Shown one piece after another: positions 13,297-16,136 of a stretch of 16,136 nucleotides of DNA. The stretch's first letter is position 1; every line of letters starts with the position of its first letter. This stretch comes from Thermocaproicibacter sp036741535 (lineage in GTDB: Bacteria > Bacillota > Clostridia > Oscillospirales > Acutalibacteraceae). The notes under the pieces were generated by a model. That model was not told the DNA's origin and made no database searches. It saw only the letters and a list, made by a program, of their open reading frames with translations. The DNA is taken from assembly GCA_036741535.1 (NCBI GenBank), contig DAINSB010000037.1, positions 1 to 16,136 on the forward strand, in the 5' to 3' direction. Made by a program: the position numbers and the translations under genes.

Positions 13297-13905
13297 ATGT
13301 TTCGACATCTTTTTGCAAAAAAACCGGAACCGGCGGGGCCCGTCGAATTTCTCGTCGTCGGCCTCGGGAACCCGGGGGAGAAATACGAGGGCACGCGCCA
13401 CAACGCCGGGTTCATGGCGCTGGATTCGCTCGCGGAAAAGGCCGGCGCGAAGGTGGACCGCGTCCGGTTCAGGGGCCTGTGCGGAACGGCGGTCGTCGGC
13501 GGCAAAAAAGTCCTGCTCCTGAAGCCCTCCACCTACATGAACCTGAGCGGGCAGAGCGTGACCGAGGCCATGCGCTTCTACAAGCTGCCGCCGGAGCGCG
13601 TCATCGTCCTGTACGACGACATCTCGTTCCCCCCGGGAAGGCTGCGCATCCGCCTGCGGGGCAGCGACGGCGGGCAGAACGGCATGAAAAACATCATTTA
13701 CCTCGCGGGGGCGGACACGTTCCCGCGCATCCGCCTGGGTACGGGCGACCGGCCCGATCCCCGGTGGGACCTTGCGGACTGGGTGCTCTCCCGCTTTTCG
13801 GAGGAGGAGGGCAGAAAGTTCCGCGAGGCCGTGGAGCATGCCTGCGACGCCGTTTCCCTGATGGTGCAGGGAAAGGCCGCCGAGGCGATGAACCGCTACA
13901 ATTAG
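13297..13905 (+). CDS. pth: Peptidyl-tRNA hydrolase
   Basis: Cleaves peptidyl-tRNA dropped from stalled ribosomes, recycling tRNA. 202 residues, of which about 16 (MFRHLFAKKPEPAGPV) precede the normal beginning FLVVGLGNPG. No other in-frame start codon with a ribosome site is visible, and the nearest purine-rich sequence (AAGGG) is about 12-13 bases away, so initiation is weak or coupled to prs. Active-site residues are present: N25, catalytic H35 in GTRHNAGF, N82 in KPSTYMNLSG, D107 in LYDDISFPPG and N128 in DGGQNGMKNI. GGQNG replaces the commoner GGHNG. 35 bp after prs and 42 bp before mfd. Confidence 0.97.
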   Translation: MFRHLFAKKPEPAGPVEFLVVGLGNPGEKYEGTRHNAGFMALDSLAEKAGAKVDRVRFRGLCGTAVVGGKKVLLLKPSTYMNLSGQSVTEAMRFYKLPPERVIVLYDDISFPPGRLRIRLRGSDGGQNGMKNIIYLAGADTFPRIRLGTGDRPDPRWDLADWVLSRFSEEEGRKFREAVEHACDAVSLMVQGKAAEAMNRYN

Positions 13906-13947
13906 AGGGTTGAGGTTGGAAGCGGGCACGGCCCGCGGGAGATGCGA

Positions 13948-16136
13948 ATGGAGTTTCTGACAGAGGCAATCGGCCGGACGCAGGAATTCGCCGCGCTGGA
14001 ATCTGCGGCGAGGCGAAATCAGCTGCCGGCCGCGGTCACTGGTGTGACCGAAATTCACAAGGCGAACATCATCTATTCGCTCTGCTCCCGGCTCGGGCGC
14101 AGGGCTTTTGTCGTCGCGGGAGACGAACCGGAGGCGAACCGGCTCTGTTCCGATCTTGCGGCGATGGGAATGAGCGTTTTTTTTTACCCGATGCGCGACT
14201 TTTCGCTGCACGAGACGGAGGGCACGTCGCACGAATACGAGCACCAGCGCATCCGCGCGCTGACGGCGCTGCTTTCCGGCGAAGCATGCGCCGTGGTCTG
14301 CTGCATCGACGCGGCGCTGCAATACACGATCCCGTCCGACGAAATGAAGCGCCGCACCGTCACGCTGAAACCGGGCATGCGGGTGACGATGGAGCGCGTG
14401 ATGCAGGTGCTTTCCGCCTGCGGGTACGAGGCGACGGCGCAGGTCGAGGGGCCGGGGCAGTTTTCACGCCGGGGCGGCATCCTCGACTTTTTCACGCCGG
14501 GCTCCGGCCAGCCGGTGCGAGCCGAGTTCTTCGGCGACGAGATCGACACGCTGTCGTTTTTCGATCCGGCGACGCAGCGCAGGACGGACCGCGCGGAGAG
14601 CGTCGCGGTCTTCCCGGCGGCGGAGGCGATCGTCGGCGACCCCGAGGGCCTTGCGGAGAAGATCGAATCGCTCGCGGCGGGGCTGCGCGGCAAGGCGGCC
14701 TCCGCCGCGAGGAAGGTCCTCGGGCGCGAGGCCCGGAAGCTCAGGGACGGCCTGCCGCTCGGCGACGAGGACAAATTCCTGCCGATGCTGTACGGCGGGG
14801 AGACGGCCTGCCTGTTCGACTATCTCGACTCCTCGGCGCAGCTTTTCGTGTGCGAGCCGGCGGCGCAGCGCGAGCGGATGCGCACCGCCCAGTGGCAGTG
14901 GTCGGAGGACCTGAAGGACAGCCTCGCGGACGGGACGCTCTGTAGGGGGCTCGACGCGTATTCCCGGGACTGGGCCTTCGCCGTCGGACGGTACGGGCGG
15001 GCCGGCGCGGTGTATCTCGACTCCTTTGTGCACGGCGGCTACGAGACGCCGGTGCGCCTGGTGCTGAACATGACGGCGCGGCAGCTTTCCGCGTGGGGCG
15101 GCAGCCTGCAGCTCCTCTCGGAGGACCTGCGCACGATGCTGGAGAACAAGTGGGCGTGCGCCGTGCTGGCCGGCGCCGCGCGCGCCGCGAAAACCGTCGC
15201 GGACGACCTGCGCGGCATGGGCCTTCCCGCGGTGTACGTGGAAAATCCCCGCAAGATCGAGCGCGGCGAGATCGTGGTGACCTCCGGCGCGCTCTCCGGC
15301 GGAATCGAATACCCGTCCGCGTTTTTCGGTCTTATCACCTGCGGCCGGGTGATGCCCGTCAAGGCGAAAAGACCCAAGCGCATAAAGAAGGGACAGGCGA
15401 TCACCGACATCTCGGACCTTTCGCCGGGCGACTACGTCGTGCACGCGACGCACGGCATCGGGGTGTTCGGCGGCATCCACAAGATCGACATGCACGGCGT
15501 GGTGAAGGACTACATCAAGCTGCAGTACGCGCGGGGCGACACGCTCTACGTGCCGGTCACGCAGCTCGACATGGTCTCGAAATACATCGGCCCGCGCGAG
15601 GACGCGGGGGTGAGGCTGAGCCGCCTCGGGGGCACCGACTGGCAGAAGGCGAAAGCCAGGGTGCGCCGCGCCGTCAAAGACATCGCAAAGGACCTCATCA
15701 CCCTGTACGCCTCGCGCATGAGGGCGAAGGGCCACGCCTTCCCGCCGGACACCGAGTGGCAGCACGATTTCGAGGCACACTTCGAGTTCGAGGAGACGGA
15801 CGACCAGCTCCGCTGCATCGAAGAGATCAAGAGCGACATGGAGCGGAGCGTGCCGATGGACCGCCTGCTGTGCGGAGACGTGGGCTTCGGCAAGACGGAG
15901 GTCGCGCTGCGCGCCGCGTTCAAGTGCGTGACGGACTCGAAGCAGTGCGCCATGCTGGTGCCGACGACCATCCTCGCGTGGCAGCACTACCAGACCATCA
16001 CCCGCCGGATGGAGGGCTTCCCCGTGCGGGTGGAGCTGCTCTCGCGCTTCCGCACCCCGAAGGAACAGGAGGAGATCCTCAAAAAGCTGAGGCGCGGCGA
16101 GATCGACATGGTCGTCGGCACGCACCGGCTGATCTC
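13948..16136 (+). CDS. mfd: Transcription-repair coupling factor, N-terminal part (runs off window)
   Basis: Removes RNA polymerase stalled at DNA lesions and recruits UvrA. 729 codons of an expected 1150 or so are present, with no stop before the window end. The ATG at 13948 is preferred over 13942 because GGGAG lies 6 bases upstream. Residues 1 to about 350 are the UvrB-like region (FSRRGGILDFFTPGS, FFGDEIDTLSFFD). The CarD-like RNA-polymerase-interacting domain starts at DLSPGDYVVHATHGIGVF (about 490-507). The helicase part begins with YASRMRAKGHAFPPD and FEFEETDDQ, then Walker A GDVGFGKTE (643-651) and VPTTILAWQHY. The DEEH box lies beyond the edge. A run of nine T (14177-14185) falls in codons 77-79. 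Confidence 0.97.
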   Translation, partial: MEFLTEAIGRTQEFAALESAARRNQLPAAVTGVTEIHKANIIYSLCSRLGRRAFVVAGDEPEANRLCSDLAAMGMSVFFYPMRDFSLHETEGTSHEYEHQRIRALTALLSGEACAVVCCIDAALQYTIPSDEMKRRTVTLKPGMRVTMERVMQVLSACGYEATAQVEGPGQFSRRGGILDFFTPGSGQPVRAEFFGDEIDTLSFFDPATQRRTDRAESVAVFPAAEAIVGDPEGLAEKIESLAAGLRGKAASAARKVLGREARKLRDGLPLGDEDKFLPMLYGGETACLFDYLDSSAQLFVCEPAAQRERMRTAQWQWSEDLKDSLADGTLCRGLDAYSRDWAFAVGRYGRAGAVYLDSFVHGGYETPVRLVLNMTARQLSAWGGSLQLLSEDLRTMLENKWACAVLAGAARAAKTVADDLRGMGLPAVYVENPRKIERGEIVVTSGALSGGIEYPSAFFGLITCGRVMPVKAKRPKRIKKGQAITDISDLSPGDYVVHATHGIGVFGGIHKIDMHGVVKDYIKLQYARGDTLYVPVTQLDMVSKYIGPREDAGVRLSRLGGTDWQKAKARVRRAVKDIAKDLITLYASRMRAKGHAFPPDTEWQHDFEAHFEFEETDDQLRCIEEIKSDMERSVPMDRLLCGDVGFGKTEVALRAAFKCVTDSKQCAMLVPTTILAWQHYQTITRRMEGFPVRVELLSRFRTPKEQEEILKKLRRGEIDMVVGTHRLI

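Noticed and set aside
14464..16125. 553-codon open frame on the minus strand opposite mfd
   Set aside because: Antisense shadow of a clear mfd frame; no motif and no ribosome site.

Overview
The window is chromosomal DNA from a high-G+C, anaerobic Firmicute, most likely a clostridium of the Oscillospirales/Ruminococcaceae type. This is inferred, not proven. The evidence is the Bacillus-like order glmU-prs-pth-mfd, a single-chain alpha2-type glycyl-tRNA synthetase, pyruvate phosphate dikinase, SigA-type promoters (TTGACA/TATAAT), strong AGGAGG ribosome sites and codon third positions that are mostly G or C. There is no rRNA, tRNA, CRISPR array, insertion sequence or prophage gene. Nearly all coding sequence is core metabolism; the unusual material lies in three long intergenic regions.

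Left part, 1-3296 (+): the 3' part of a glycogen phosphorylase gene overlaps by 8 bp a cytoplasmic GH13 alpha-glucan hydrolase gene. Together they form a glycogen/maltodextrin breakdown unit. Next, 3297-3773 has no credible protein gene. It holds a strong promoter, an 86-nt multi-hairpin RNA fold and a 14-bp terminator-like hairpin, so it looks like a noncoding RNA gene of about 300 nt.

Middle, minus strand: an unknown 158-residue Ser/Ala-rich protein lacking Cys, Trp and His (4250-3774) is preceded by a near-perfect sigma-D/FliA (motility) promoter. Upstream of it lies a cluster reading gtrA (6632-6213), glyQS (6169-4838) and a NimA-like flavin-binding protein (4818-4336). A second gap (6633-7008) contains hairpin-rich sequence, a minus-strand terminator-like site, and a divergent pair of promoters for gtrA and for a four-helix membrane protein (7009-7509, +). 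A second small membrane protein (7996-7559, -) converges on it and lies directly behind the ppdK terminator.

Right part: ppdK (10735-8069, -) and the glmU-prs-pth-mfd operon (11229 onward, +) are divergently transcribed from an AT-rich region. That region has two 21-bp direct repeats that look like operators on the ppdK side. On the glmU side it has a leader of about 220 nt with several strong hairpins and a terminator-like hairpin, suggesting transcription attenuation. The GlmU protein stops before the acetyltransferase active site, so it is probably a uridylyltransferase only. The operon supplies UDP-sugar precursor (GlmU), PRPP (Prs), peptidyl-tRNA recycling (Pth) and transcription-coupled repair (Mfd, cut by the window end).
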